Below are positions 1 to 8,495 of a stretch of 64,000 nt of DNA, one piece after another. The position numbers and the translations under genes were made by a program. Origin of the DNA: Akkermansia muciniphila (GTDB taxonomy: Bacteria; Verrucomicrobiota; Verrucomicrobiia; Verrucomicrobiales; V1-33); assembly GCA_943333275.1 (NCBI GenBank), contig CALQSQ010000002.1, positions 49,271 to 113,270 on the forward strand, given 5' to 3'. A model generated the notes under the pieces. That model was not told where the DNA came from. It did not search any database and saw nothing but the letters and a program-made list of their open reading frames with translations. Numbering within the stretch: position 1 is the first letter of the stretch; every line of letters starts with the position of its first letter.

Positions 1-1023
1 CCGGTTGCTGCTCGCCTTGGCTTTGGCCTCAGCCTCCAGCTCAGCCACGCGGTTCCGACTGCTCTTGCCAGGACCTTTGGTGATCGGACCACCGGGAGGC
101 GTTCCGCGACGCGCGGACGGACGAACGATGGTGACCGGACGTCCGCTTTTCTTGGGCAGGTCCGGGGCCACTGGCACGAGCGGCTTGCCAGTGCGGATGT
201 CCTCCAGCAACTGGCGGACCTCGGCGGCATTTTGAAATCGATTATCCGGCTCCTGCCTCAGACAGCGGACGATCACATCATCCACACGTCCATCCACCTT
301 CAGGGCCGTGCTCGGCAGGGCAAACGTTCCCTGCGGCACCGTCCGCATCAGCATTTCATAATAGACCACGCCCAGGGCGTAAATGTCAGTGCGGGGGTCC
401 GGCACCGCTCCCCGTTCGTATAGCTCGGGCGCGGCATATTCCGGCGTGCCCATGGGCACCCACTCCGCATTCGCATCGCTTTGCTCATGCTCCATGAGCC
501 GCGCCAGACCGAAGTCCAGCAGCTTCACATCGCCGTCGGAATTTACGACAATGTTGGAGGGCTTGATGTCCCCATGAACGATCCCCTTCGAGTGCGCATA
601 GCTCAGCGCATCACACACCTGCGCCAGTAATGGCAACGCAATCTCCGGAGTCACCTGGCCATCAATGATGAGTTCATGGACATTACGCCCCTCGACATAT
701 TCCATCACAAAATAACACTGCCCATCCTTCACACCGAAATCGTAAATGCTGACGATGTTCGGATGGTTCAGTTTCGCCATCGCCCGGGCCTCACTACGAA
801 AACGATTCAGCGATTCCGCATCCGTTCCCGCCTCGGGCGGCAGAATCTTGATGGCCACCATCCGGTCCAAATCCTTCTGGCAGCCTTTATACACAGCCCC
901 CATTCCCCCCGAAGCAATCAGCGATTCCACATCATAACTCGGCAGCATCACCCCCAGTTCCTCGATCGTCGGCGGGACAAACGGAACAGGATCGGGCTCA
1001 GCCGCATGGGAAGGGGTGGACAT
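1..1023 (-). CDS. Ser/Thr protein kinase (Hanks type), C-terminus cut by window edge
   Basis: This gene is missing from the ORF track because it runs off the left edge. I translated it from the reverse complement, starting at the ATG at 1021-1023, and it stays open for 341 codons to base 1. The kinase domain covers about residues 30-285. A glycine-rich loop (IASGGMGAVYKG) is followed by the VAIKIL lysine, then HGDIKPSN in the catalytic loop, DFGLAR as the metal-binding motif, and GTPEYAAPE in the activation segment. The usual HRD arginine is glycine here (HGD), so activation may not depend on loop phosphorylation in the usual way. After the kinase comes a basic, proline-rich linker that probably leads to a sensor or effector domain beyond the window. 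It resembles the PknB-like kinases that are abundant in Planctomycetes and Verrucomicrobia. The substrate is unknown. Confidence 0.9.
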   Translation of the reverse strand, partial: MSTPSHAAEPDPVPFVPPTIEELGVMLPSYDVESLIASGGMGAVYKGCQKDLDRMVAIKILPPEAGTDAESLNRFRSEARAMAKLNHPNIVSIYDFGVKDGQCYFVMEYVEGRNVHELIIDGQVTPEIALPLLAQVCDALSYAHSKGIVHGDIKPSNIVVNSDGDVKLLDFGLARLMEHEQSDANAEWVPMGTPEYAAPELYERGAVPDPRTDIYALGVVYYEMLMRTVPQGTFALPSTALKVDGRVDDVIVRCLRQEPDNRFQNAAEVRQLLEDIRTGKPLVPVAPDLPKKSGRPVTIVRPSARRGTPPGGPITKGPGKSSRNRVAELEAEAKAKASSNR

Positions 1024-1361
1024 GGCAAAACAGGCGCTCTAGGGAAATGACTTGTAAAGGGGACGGCAAACACCGCATCCATCGCCACAATCCCAACATT
1101 TGGCAAGTCCCGCTTCATTCCAAAGCAGGGAAAATATCGCCCCATGACCAATTCCTGGCCTTTCCGAAAACGGCGGAATCAGGGCCTTTCTTGCTTCCAA
1201 TCCATGGCCACACCCCTTCCTGCTGGAGCCGATTGGAAAAAATTTTCCCATCACAAAACTTTTCTTGAAACTCGCCGCCGGGGATCCGCAGAAGCATCCT
1301 CAACAAACCCGGGGCCCAGCCCGGCTGATTCACCTTCGATTTCCTAAACCAAACACCAACC
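1024..1361. other. Intergenic region between divergent genes
   Basis: These 338 bases separate the divergent kinase and the secreted tail-fibre-like protein, so they should hold both promoters. I see no convincing gene. The short ORFs on both strands have no recognisable motif. A clear promoter or operator could not be picked out by eye. Confidence 0.5.
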
Positions 1362-3329
1362 ATGAATCCACAATTCCATCGATCCCTACTCCCTGCCATT
1401 TTCGCGGGCTGCCTGATGCTTGCCTCCCTGGCCTCTGCTCAAACGGATCTCATCACCTATCAGGGCCGACTCGAGCAGGACGGTGCCGCCGTGACCGGAG
1501 CTGTCAGCATGCGCATCAGCATCAGGGATGCAGTCACGGGGGGCAATGAACTCTTTTTCTCCTTCATAACGGTGACAGTAACCAATGGCGAATTTACCGC
1601 CCTCCTGGGGCCGTTCGGAGCCGGCGTTTTTAATGGTGGAAACCGCTGGATTGAAATCGCTGTGGATGACCCCGCAGTGGCGGGGCTTAACTATGTGCCG
1701 CTCACCCCCCGCCAGCCATTTACGGCTGCGCCCTATGCCTTGCGCGCCACCGTGGCAACCAGCGTGAGCGGTTCCGTGCCTGCGGCTCAGATCACGGGAA
1801 ATCTGCCTACAAGCCAGTTGAGTGGCACCATCAGTCCAACCATCCTCTCTTCCGGCACCACCGCCGGAACGATCACGTTCAGTCCGGCTGCAGGTGCCCC
1901 CTTTCTAGTCAGCAGCACCACCAAGGTGCTCAATTTAAACAGCGATCTGCTGGATGGATTGGATTCGACGGCCTTTCTTCAAAAGAGTGGCGGCACCATG
2001 ACGGGAAATCTCAGCATCGCCAATCCCGCCGTGGTGGATTTCGGAAGCACCACCAGGCAGATGCTCAATCTCTGGGGCACCACCTATGGCATCGGCGTGC
2101 AGGGTGCGGCGCTTTATCAGCGCTCCAATGCGGATTTCTCCTGGTTCAAAGGCGGGGTCCACAGCGACACGCAGAATTCCCCCGGAGCAGGTGGCGTGGA
2201 AAATATGCGGCTGGATAGCGTGGGCACCCTTTCCCTGTTCGGCACGGAGGCGGGCTTCTCCGTGGAAAACAGGTCGGATGCCACCAAGCGCTGGGTGACC
2301 TACGCCGACGGCGCGGGCGCACTTGACACGTTCCGCCTCTGGAGTGGAGTCACCGGCGATCGATTGACGGTCACCGAGGGCGGCAACATGAATGTCGTCG
2401 GCTCGGTCACCGCACCTTATATCGTCGCCAGCACCAATGATACCTCGCAGCATGCTCTGCAGGGTTACCATACCTCCGCGTCTGGTTCCGCAGCAGGGGT
2501 CTTTGGGCAGTCGAGCAGCACCGGGGGTTTCGGGGTTTATGGTGTGGGGATCAGTGGAGGCTACGGGAGTAAATTCGTCTGCAATGGAGCCGCGGGATGG
2601 GCCGTGTATGGAGTGAGTGATGTCGGCTATGCCGGCTACTTCCAGGGCAAGGTTAATATTAGTTCCTCCCTCAGCGTCTCCGGTTCCACCACCTTTCAAA
2701 ATGAAGTCACCGCTCAGGGCTCGCTGGGAGGCTTTGCCGTGAAGAATAGAAATGATCAGGCCAAACGCTGGGTCATGTACGCGCGCAACGGTGGTGGCGT
2801 GGACCAGTTGTCCTTCTACAGCGATACCACGGGAGACGTGGCCTCGCTCTCCCCCACTGGGGACATGTATCTCGTGGGGGCTCTTTCCACCACGGTGCTC
2901 ACCATCCGCGGTGGTGCCGACGTGGCGGAGCCGTTTGAAATGACCGAGCCGGAGGAACTCGAACCCGGCAGCGTCGTCATTATCGATGAAGACCATCCCG
3001 GCAAGCTTAAGCAGAGCACTCAGGCGTGCGACACCCGCGTCGCGGGCATCATCAGCGGCGCGGGTGGTGTGAAGCCCGGTCTGCGACTGCACCAGGACGG
3101 CGTGCTGGACGGAGACCACCATGTGGCCCTCAGCGGGCGTGTCTATGTCAAAGCCGATACCAGCGGCGGCCGCATCAAGCCGGGAGATCTTCTCACCACC
3201 TCCATCACGCCCGGTCATGCCGCCAAAGTCACCAATCACGAACGTGCCCAGGGCGCCATCCTTGGCAAAGCCATGAGTGGCCTGGATGAAGGCACCGGCC
3301 TCGTCCTAGTGCTCGTAACCCTGCAATAA
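1362..3329 (+). CDS. Secreted tail-fibre-like repeat protein
   Basis: This 655-residue protein has a signal peptide (residues 1-26, ending ASAQ) and is probably exported to the surface. An N-terminal beta-rich domain (about 30-130) is followed by a Thr/Ser/Gly-rich low-complexity stretch. Two copies of a roughly 70-residue unit follow, recognisable by NRSDATKRWVTYADG and NRNDQAKRWVMYARNG. The C-terminal 140 residues begin GADVAEPFEM and have a glycine/valine-rich beta pattern (SGRVYVKADTSGG, PGDLLTTS) like the C-terminal domains of phage-tail-fibre-like bacterial surface proteins. It may be an adhesin or structural fibre. The two metalloprotease genes follow in the same direction, 18 bases downstream. 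A 434-aa antisense ORF on the minus strand is a shadow. Confidence 0.75.
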   Translation: MNPQFHRSLLPAIFAGCLMLASLASAQTDLITYQGRLEQDGAAVTGAVSMRISIRDAVTGGNELFFSFITVTVTNGEFTALLGPFGAGVFNGGNRWIEIAVDDPAVAGLNYVPLTPRQPFTAAPYALRATVATSVSGSVPAAQITGNLPTSQLSGTISPTILSSGTTAGTITFSPAAGAPFLVSSTTKVLNLNSDLLDGLDSTAFLQKSGGTMTGNLSIANPAVVDFGSTTRQMLNLWGTTYGIGVQGAALYQRSNADFSWFKGGVHSDTQNSPGAGGVENMRLDSVGTLSLFGTEAGFSVENRSDATKRWVTYADGAGALDTFRLWSGVTGDRLTVTEGGNMNVVGSVTAPYIVASTNDTSQHALQGYHTSASGSAAGVFGQSSSTGGFGVYGVGISGGYGSKFVCNGAAGWAVYGVSDVGYAGYFQGKVNISSSLSVSGSTTFQNEVTAQGSLGGFAVKNRNDQAKRWVMYARNGGGVDQLSFYSDTTGDVASLSPTGDMYLVGALSTTVLTIRGGADVAEPFEMTEPEELEPGSVVIIDEDHPGKLKQSTQACDTRVAGIISGAGGVKPGLRLHQDGVLDGDHHVALSGRVYVKADTSGGRIKPGDLLTTSITPGHAAKVTNHERAQGAILGKAMSGLDEGTGLVLVLVTLQ

Positions 3330-3347
3330 TTCACCCTCGTGAATCGC

Positions 3348-4385
3348 ATGAAAAAACTGCCTTTCCTAGCCACCACGCTTCTGCTTGCCCTGTTCTGCGG
3401 GACACAGGTTCATGCCGAAATGGTCATCCGCATTTCGGTCAAATTCATCCTTGGCCCGGCGGACGAACACCCTGACAACGCCGGCGGAATCATCGGTCCC
3501 ACCGGCGTTAATCTCAACTCCACCCAGGCCATCCGCGACAATGTGGCCGTGATGAATGCCATTCTTCACAAGCAGGCGCAGGGCATGTCTGTGGCACTCA
3601 GAAACGACACTGTTTATGAAGTCAGCGGATTGGGCGGATCCTGGTTCACGGAAAATTTCCGCTCCTCCACCGCGCGCACCGCCGTCTATGACATCGCCAC
3701 CGCCAGCGCGGCCAGCAAGACCACCTGGAAGTGGCACGATGATTCAGTGAACATCTACATCAATGACTCCAGTTCGGGCTACTGCTCTCCAGTCTCAGAC
3801 AACAAGCCCGTGATCGTAGCAGGCGCGGGAGCCTATCAGGAATTGCTCCTGCATGAGATGGGGCATTTCTTCAACCTCGCTCACACTCACAGCGGGGATG
3901 GAGATGGCGTATTGCCCACCGGTGCGTGGCAGGATGGCGATGGCTTGTCCGAGACCCTCGCCGACGATGCGGATGTCGGGGATGGTGCCACGGCGCTTGC
4001 CAATATCACCGCCAAGTATCCGCTGGCCACGCAAAAGCAACGGGAGGACCTGGCCTACAACCTCATGTCCTACCACCAACCCCAGGACCGTTTCGTGCCG
4101 CAGCAGCGCCAGATCTTTCTGGAAGCAGCCAATGCCGATCGGGCCCCCATGGTGGCCGGCAGGGCCTATTTCATTGCTTCCACGGGCTTGAATGGGAATG
4201 ACGGACTGACCTGGGCTGAACGGAAGAAAAACATCGGAAACGCCTACACCATCTCCACCACCGCCAACGATATCCTCCTCATCGAAACCGGCAGCTACAA
4301 CGCAGCCACCGAGAGCCTCCCTCTCACCCTCACCAAGCCCATGGTGCTCAGCGCCTGGCGCGGAGCCGTCAACATTACCAGATAA
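3348..4385 (+). CDS. Secreted zinc metalloprotease
   Basis: I chose the ATG at 3348 over the track's GTG at 3339 because it gives a clean signal peptide (MKKLPFLATTLLLALFCG...HAE). The mature protein is about 320 residues. A metzincin-like zinc site HEMGHFFNLAHTH lies near residue 170 (HExxHxxxxxH, with glutamate as general base). Further on, NLMSYHQPQDRF resembles the Met-turn region (MSY) of M43/M12-type peptidases. The last 80 residues (RAYFIASTGLNGNDG...) look like the start of a parallel beta-helix (DUF1565-like) that ends after about one turn. The next gene, 4 bases downstream, has the same architecture, so the two are paralogues in one operon. Natural substrates are unknown. Confidence 0.82.
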   Translation: MKKLPFLATTLLLALFCGTQVHAEMVIRISVKFILGPADEHPDNAGGIIGPTGVNLNSTQAIRDNVAVMNAILHKQAQGMSVALRNDTVYEVSGLGGSWFTENFRSSTARTAVYDIATASAASKTTWKWHDDSVNIYINDSSSGYCSPVSDNKPVIVAGAGAYQELLLHEMGHFFNLAHTHSGDGDGVLPTGAWQDGDGLSETLADDADVGDGATALANITAKYPLATQKQREDLAYNLMSYHQPQDRFVPQQRQIFLEAANADRAPMVAGRAYFIASTGLNGNDGLTWAERKKNIGNAYTISTTANDILLIETGSYNAATESLPLTLTKPMVLSAWRGAVNITR

Positions 4386-4389
4386 ATAT

Positions 4390-5748
4390 ATGAGCCTCCC
4401 ATCCTTTCTCCTCCACTGCGGACTGGGCATCCTGATCCTGAGCGCCGGGCTCCCGCAGTTGCACGCCGCCGACCCCGATGGCGATCCCTTGCACATCTAT
4501 GTGGACTTCTCATTCAAACTCCTCAAGACCAATACTGCCGGGCCGAATCCAGGAGCCACCCAGACGGCCATTGACGATCTCTGCGCCAATGCCAACAAGG
4601 TCCTGGACCAGCAGCAACGCGGATGGCGCATTCGCTGTGTGGAGCGCGTGGAAATCAATCCCACCCTTCCTCCCGCGAGCAGAACGTTCTACACTGGCAC
4701 CCAGATTCTGGGGAACGGCAACGCCTTCCATCCCAATGTCCAGGTCGTGGGCATGAACAACTGGTATCAATGGTATTCACAGTTGGATGCGAACGGCTGC
4801 GCGGTGGCCCCCGCCAACTTTTCCGGATGGGCGAATCAGACCACTCCCGCCGCTGAGCAGGCGGTCACCATCAAATACGCAGATCAGATCAACGACATGT
4901 TCACCACCGCCGTCCTGGCCAATCCCGTCATGTTCCATTACCGCACGGATGTTGGCAATGCCTACGTCATCCATGGCAGCAACTGCGGAGGCTATGGCAT
5001 GTTTCCAAATCAGAATCATGCCTCCACGAATTTTTTCCTCCTCAGCACCGTCGGCGACCTCTCTTTCTTCCTACATGAAATGGGCCACTACAGCAATCTC
5101 GAGCACACCTTCGCCACCAAGGAAGGCACCGCCGGCGTCATTGGTGACGAAGGCACTGCCCTCTCGGACACCCTTCAGGACGTCTGGGACTTCGGCACCA
5201 ACAGCCCGCTCCTCGCTGAAGTCACCCCAGCCCCGGCCCGATGGGATTCCCTCGCCCAGCGCATGTATGGCGGAAATTACTCCACGCTCAATGGCCCGCA
5301 GAAATTACAAGTCCGCACCATGGCCTCCATTGGCGATCAGAACTTCGGCGCCAGTTACACCACGGATCAGATTGAAAAGATCTGGCTCGTCTGGGAAAAT
5401 TTGATGAGCTACCACAAGGGGGCCGATCCTGACTCCACCAACTGGCTCTTCTCCGAGCAGCAAATGGACCGCTGGTCGGATGCCTACGCGCTGCAGCGGC
5501 CCATCGCCTCCGGGCGCATGTGGTACTTTGGCGGCAATGGAGGCTTCATCCGTTTCGGCACCGCCCAGGACCCCTACCTGAGCATCCAGAGCGCCAATGC
5601 CGCCGCCAGTTCCGGCGGCGCGGACATCATCGTCGGGCGTCCCGGGAGCTATGCCTCCCCCGCCGCCAATGGAGCCTCCTACACGCTTAGCAAACCCGTC
5701 ACCATCCGCGCCACCCGGGCCGGAGCCTTCAGCATTTACGGCCATTAA
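4390..5748 (+). CDS. Secreted zinc metalloprotease, paralogue of the preceding gene
   Basis: This 452-residue protein has an N-terminal signal peptide (MSLPSFLLHCGLGILILSAG, cleavage near LHAAD). The zinc-binding motif HEMGHYSNLEHTF lies at about residues 228-240 and follows the HExxHxxxxxH metzincin pattern. A Met-turn-like NLMSYHKG lies near residue 340. As in its upstream neighbour, the C-terminus (RMWYFGGNGGFIRFGTAQDP...) resembles one incomplete beta-helix turn and ends TRAGAFSIYGH. It is about 100 residues longer than its partner, mainly between the N-terminus and the zinc site. It follows its neighbour by 4 bases and is 12 bases ahead of a small secreted protein, so the three are very likely cotranscribed. 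Confidence 0.82.
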   Translation: MSLPSFLLHCGLGILILSAGLPQLHAADPDGDPLHIYVDFSFKLLKTNTAGPNPGATQTAIDDLCANANKVLDQQQRGWRIRCVERVEINPTLPPASRTFYTGTQILGNGNAFHPNVQVVGMNNWYQWYSQLDANGCAVAPANFSGWANQTTPAAEQAVTIKYADQINDMFTTAVLANPVMFHYRTDVGNAYVIHGSNCGGYGMFPNQNHASTNFFLLSTVGDLSFFLHEMGHYSNLEHTFATKEGTAGVIGDEGTALSDTLQDVWDFGTNSPLLAEVTPAPARWDSLAQRMYGGNYSTLNGPQKLQVRTMASIGDQNFGASYTTDQIEKIWLVWENLMSYHKGADPDSTNWLFSEQQMDRWSDAYALQRPIASGRMWYFGGNGGFIRFGTAQDPYLSIQSANAAASSGGADIIVGRPGSYASPAANGASYTLSKPVTIRATRAGAFSIYGH

Positions 5749-5760
5749 AATTCCACCGCC

Positions 5761-6201
5761 ATGAAATCCAAAATCCTCCTCCTCATCCTCAGTTCCGCCC
5801 TCGCCACCTGGGCCGCCTTCACCGTCCCGTGGCAGACCAACGATGCCGGCGGCGGCGCCAGTTCCGCCACCATCGGCGTCACCACTTGGAAACTCACCGG
5901 CACCATTGGCCAGTGGGATGCGCATGCCACGTCGAGCACCAATGCCGCAGGCTATGCCCTTAATGGCGGCTACTGGGCCATTGCCGTTCCCACCGAGGGC
6001 GGCGGGCCACGGCTCACCATCACCCTCTCCGGCCCCACGGCCCTCATCAAGTGGAACGCCGATGCCGTCGGCTACAAACTCCAATACTCCCACAACCTCA
6101 CCCAGTGGACGGACTACGAGACCACCATCACCGGCGCCTCCGGCATCTACTGGTCACTCGGCAACGGCCCCCGTTATTTCTTTCGATTGAAACATCTCTA
6201 G
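5761..6201 (+). CDS. Small secreted protein with TIGQ/GGYW repeat-type domain
   Basis: This 146-residue protein has a signal peptide (MKSKILLLILSSALATWAAF). The central part carries the pattern NDAGGGASSATIGV...LTGTIGQWDA...YALNGGYWAI. That pattern (GG-S...GTIGQ-DA...L-GG-W) recurs in many short secreted proteins of Verrucomicrobia and Planctomycetes. The C-terminal part (WNADAVGYKLQYSHNLTQW) resembles a fibronectin-III-like or C-terminal adhesion segment. The function is unknown. It lies 12 bases after the second metalloprotease and probably belongs to the same export-related operon. Confidence 0.7.
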   Translation: MKSKILLLILSSALATWAAFTVPWQTNDAGGGASSATIGVTTWKLTGTIGQWDAHATSSTNAAGYALNGGYWAIAVPTEGGGPRLTITLSGPTALIKWNADAVGYKLQYSHNLTQWTDYETTITGASGIYWSLGNGPRYFFRLKHL

Positions 6202-6242
6202 GCCCCCAGCCCCGCCGCCCGTCCACCCATCCGCCCCACCCC

Positions 6243-6971
6243 CTACCACCGGATGCCCCGCACCGTCAGGTACTCCGGGCTACTCTGGTTATACTGCCCC
6301 TTCACCGCCTCCTTCACTGCCTGGAACTTCTTCTCCAGACAATCCCCCACATAATACAATCTCCTCCGCGCCTCCCGCGCCGTCGTCAGCGGCGGCGTCA
6401 GATTGGAAATGGACGTATTCGCACTCGTAAACTGCGTCAGCAGCGAACCAAACGTCGCCAGACTGATCCCCGTCGCCGTCGGCGTATACGGCGAGCACGC
6501 ATTCAATGCCGTGATAAAAGTCCCCAGGTGCGCCGCCAGTTCCACATACCCCTGCTCCCCCTTGCTCCGCGCCACCTCCGCCGGCGGCACTGGCCCACCC
6601 GGCGGCACCTCCACCGGCGCCTTCGTACTCTTCGGCGGACGCACCCCCCGCATCTTATCCGCCGCCGCCTTCACCGACTTGAACTGGCTCGCCCACGCCT
6701 TGTTACTCTTCACATACCCCACCGCCTGCGTCACCGTCGCCCGGATCAACTTCACCAGATTCACCCGCGCCGTCGCCGCATTCGTATACCCCACCGTCAG
6801 ATTCTCCACCAGCGTATTCGCCGTCCCCACCGACGTGATAAACGTCTGAAATGACGACACCGTCAGCGCCGTATCCGCCGGAGCATACGCCGGCGTAAAC
6901 GACGCCACCGCATCCTTCAACAACTGCGCCTTACCCTGACGATCACGAAAAGACTTCTCAGAAACGGACAT
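6243..6971 (-). CDS. Hypothetical alpha-helical protein
   Basis: This 242-residue protein has no signal peptide. The sequence is rich in Ala, Thr and Val with regular helical periodicity. A basic, proline-rich linker (RPPKSTKAPVEVPPGGPVPP) near residues 110-135 separates two helical halves. The codons are strongly C-ending and the gene is much more GC-rich than the AT-rich stretch just upstream. It does not match a family I can name. The gene stands alone, and its 5' flank is the decayed 21-bp repeat described separately. Confidence 0.65.
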   Translation of the reverse strand: MSVSEKSFRDRQGKAQLLKDAVASFTPAYAPADTALTVSSFQTFITSVGTANTLVENLTVGYTNAATARVNLVKLIRATVTQAVGYVKSNKAWASQFKSVKAAADKMRGVRPPKSTKAPVEVPPGGPVPPAEVARSKGEQGYVELAAHLGTFITALNACSPYTPTATGISLATFGSLLTQFTSANTSISNLTPPLTTAREARRRLYYVGDCLEKKFQAVKEAVKGQYNQSSPEYLTVRGIRW

Positions 6972-7041
6972 AATAGGAAAAAGGAAAAGAGATTCACCAA
7001 CTCACCGCCCCCTCTCTGGCATCCACCTGAAAGAAACTAAG

Positions 7042-7251
7042 GCGATTTTCAGAGACTCTTACACCATTTGCAGAGACTGTCAACCCATAAATAAAGAGTC
7101 TTTTGCTCTCTTACCCATCTCTCAGAAGCTCTTACTCGTCACTTCCAACCTCTTGCCCGTATCTTACCTCATTATCAACGACTCTCAGACCCTAAACAAA
7201 CATCCTTACCTCATTTGCAACGACTCTTACCCCAACCGCAACTTATTTACG
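7042..7251 (-). repeat. Degenerate 21-bp tandem repeat, ten units, coding-like on the minus strand
   Basis: On the minus strand the segment falls into ten consecutive units of exactly 21 bases with no slippage. The best-matching units are GTAAGAGTCGTTGCAAATGAG (7210-7230), CTGAGAGTCGTTGATAATG (7168-7188), TTGACAGTCTCTGCAAATG (7063-7083) and GTAAGAGTCTCTGAAAATC (7042-7062). Read in register they give heptads such as VRVVANE, LRVVDNE, LTVSANG and VRVSENR. Units near 7105-7146, 7189-7209 and 7231-7251 contain TAA or TAG stops, so no protein is made across the whole array. It is either a dead heptad-repeat gene or a non-coding repeat with structure. It ends 70 bases upstream of the start of the 242-aa gene. 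Confidence 0.75.
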
Positions 7252-7379
7252 CCCCAAGAAACCCTATTTCTCTCCCACTCCCCGCCAAAAATGCCCAAAA
7301 ATTCCCCGAAAAAATCCCACACCTCTCTGCTCAGGCAATTTCTTACCCTTCAAAAAATCAACGAGATTTCAAAGAACAA

Positions 7380-8441
7380 TTATTTCAACTCACTTTTTTT
7401 GAGATTTTCCTCGATAAATTTGAGAATTTTTTGGGTATCGCTGCTATCAGAAGGCTCTTTACCGCAAAAATCTTGCTCAATGCGCTGGGCTTCCATGAGC
7501 AACGGCCCAACTTCAGTGAAGCGTTTCATCGAAACATACAACAAGGACAGGTGTTTTAGAACACTGGCAACATCGGCGCAGTTCATGCCAAATGCTGACT
7601 CGAAAATGGCGAAAGCGCCAAGGCAGCATTCCTCTGCCTCCTCCAGGTGGTTCGTCTCGCTAAGCAAACACCCTAGTTTATCGAGTAGGGAGGCCACGCG
7701 GGGGTGCTCTTTTCCAGACACGGATTCCTCAATGGCCAACGCGCTACGTATAAGCTTTTCCGCCTCCTCCAGTTGGTTTGTCTTCATCAGAAATGCAGCG
7801 AGATTTTCGAGAGGAATAACCACCCTGCCATGGTTTGGAGCTGTCTTCTCCTCTGCCAGGCTCAAAATTTCTCGCAGGAGAGCTTCCTCCTCTTTGTAGC
7901 GCTTCAAACAGTCAAGCGCATAGGCCGCACATGTAGCATTTGACACCCACGCCTGATCTTCGGTGACTTTATCACTAAGGGCCAGGGCGCTCTGGTAGTG
8001 AATCAGTGCGGTAGGGCAATCTCTTTTGTCGAAGGCAATCAAGCCCTTGCCTTCATGCGTTTGACGCAGGCGTTTAGAATCGGCAGGGTTGGCGGCAAGA
8101 ACTTTGTCAAAGGCTTCGTCGGCCTTGGTGAGTTCTCCATGCCCCAGCAACGTCAGACCGTGCACCAGCAGGTCGTCGCATTGAATCCCTTTTTCGAGCA
8201 ACGCATGCACCTCGTCTGTGGAGAGTTTCATATTGCGGGCCAATTCCTTTTCCAAAACCTCGTTCCTTGTGGTGGCAAGACAATACCCTCTCCGCCAAAG
8301 GGAGTAGATGCCTCGATAAAGACCCGGCATTTTCTCCGCAAGCCCCTCCTCCTTGCTCGTGCTGGCGGGCGGCTCTGCATGGAGCAGCGTGGCCAGCGTG
8401 AGAATTCCAAAACAAAGAGAGACGAGGCGGGGCGTTTTCAT
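7380..8441 (-). CDS. Secreted tetratricopeptide-repeat (TPR) protein
   Basis: The track starts this ORF at 8483. I prefer the ATG at 8441, which begins a signal peptide (MKTPRLVSLCFGILTLATLLHAE). The mature protein is about 330 residues of helix-turn-helix repeats. The clearest TPR_12-like units are in the C-terminal half, with consensus elements such as LEEAEKLIRSALAIEESVSG and LEEAEECCLGAFAIFESAFG. Alternating 42-residue spacing (H-P-R-V-A-S-L-L-D-K-L-G) is typical of kinesin-light-chain-like TPRs. The likely role is protein-protein interaction in the periplasm. The gene lies 54 bases downstream of the stop of the kinase-WD40 gene on the same strand and may be cotranscribed with it. Confidence 0.78.
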   Translation of the reverse strand: MKTPRLVSLCFGILTLATLLHAEPPASTSKEEGLAEKMPGLYRGIYSLWRRGYCLATTRNEVLEKELARNMKLSTDEVHALLEKGIQCDDLLVHGLTLLGHGELTKADEAFDKVLAANPADSKRLRQTHEGKGLIAFDKRDCPTALIHYQSALALSDKVTEDQAWVSNATCAAYALDCLKRYKEEEALLREILSLAEEKTAPNHGRVVIPLENLAAFLMKTNQLEEAEKLIRSALAIEESVSGKEHPRVASLLDKLGCLLSETNHLEEAEECCLGAFAIFESAFGMNCADVASVLKHLSLLYVSMKRFTEVGPLLMEAQRIEQDFCGKEPSDSSDTQKILKFIEENLKKSELK

Positions 8442-8495
8442 GAGTGGAGGGGAAGAGTTAGCCTGCATGGGGGCGGTTGGCAAGGCTGGGGCGCG

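Noticed and set aside
1935-3239. 434-aa minus-strand ORF opposite the tail-fibre-like gene
   Set aside because: It is an antisense shadow of a GC-rich gene. It has no recognisable motif, while the plus-strand gene has a signal peptide and repeats.
7042-7251. Possibility that the 21-bp repeat is a CRISPR array
   Set aside because: The units are contiguous with no variable spacers between conserved repeats, and no cas gene is near.
7153-7899. 248-aa plus-strand ORF crossing the 21-bp repeat and TPR gene
   Set aside because: It joins AT-rich non-coding repeat with antisense of the TPR gene and has no domain.
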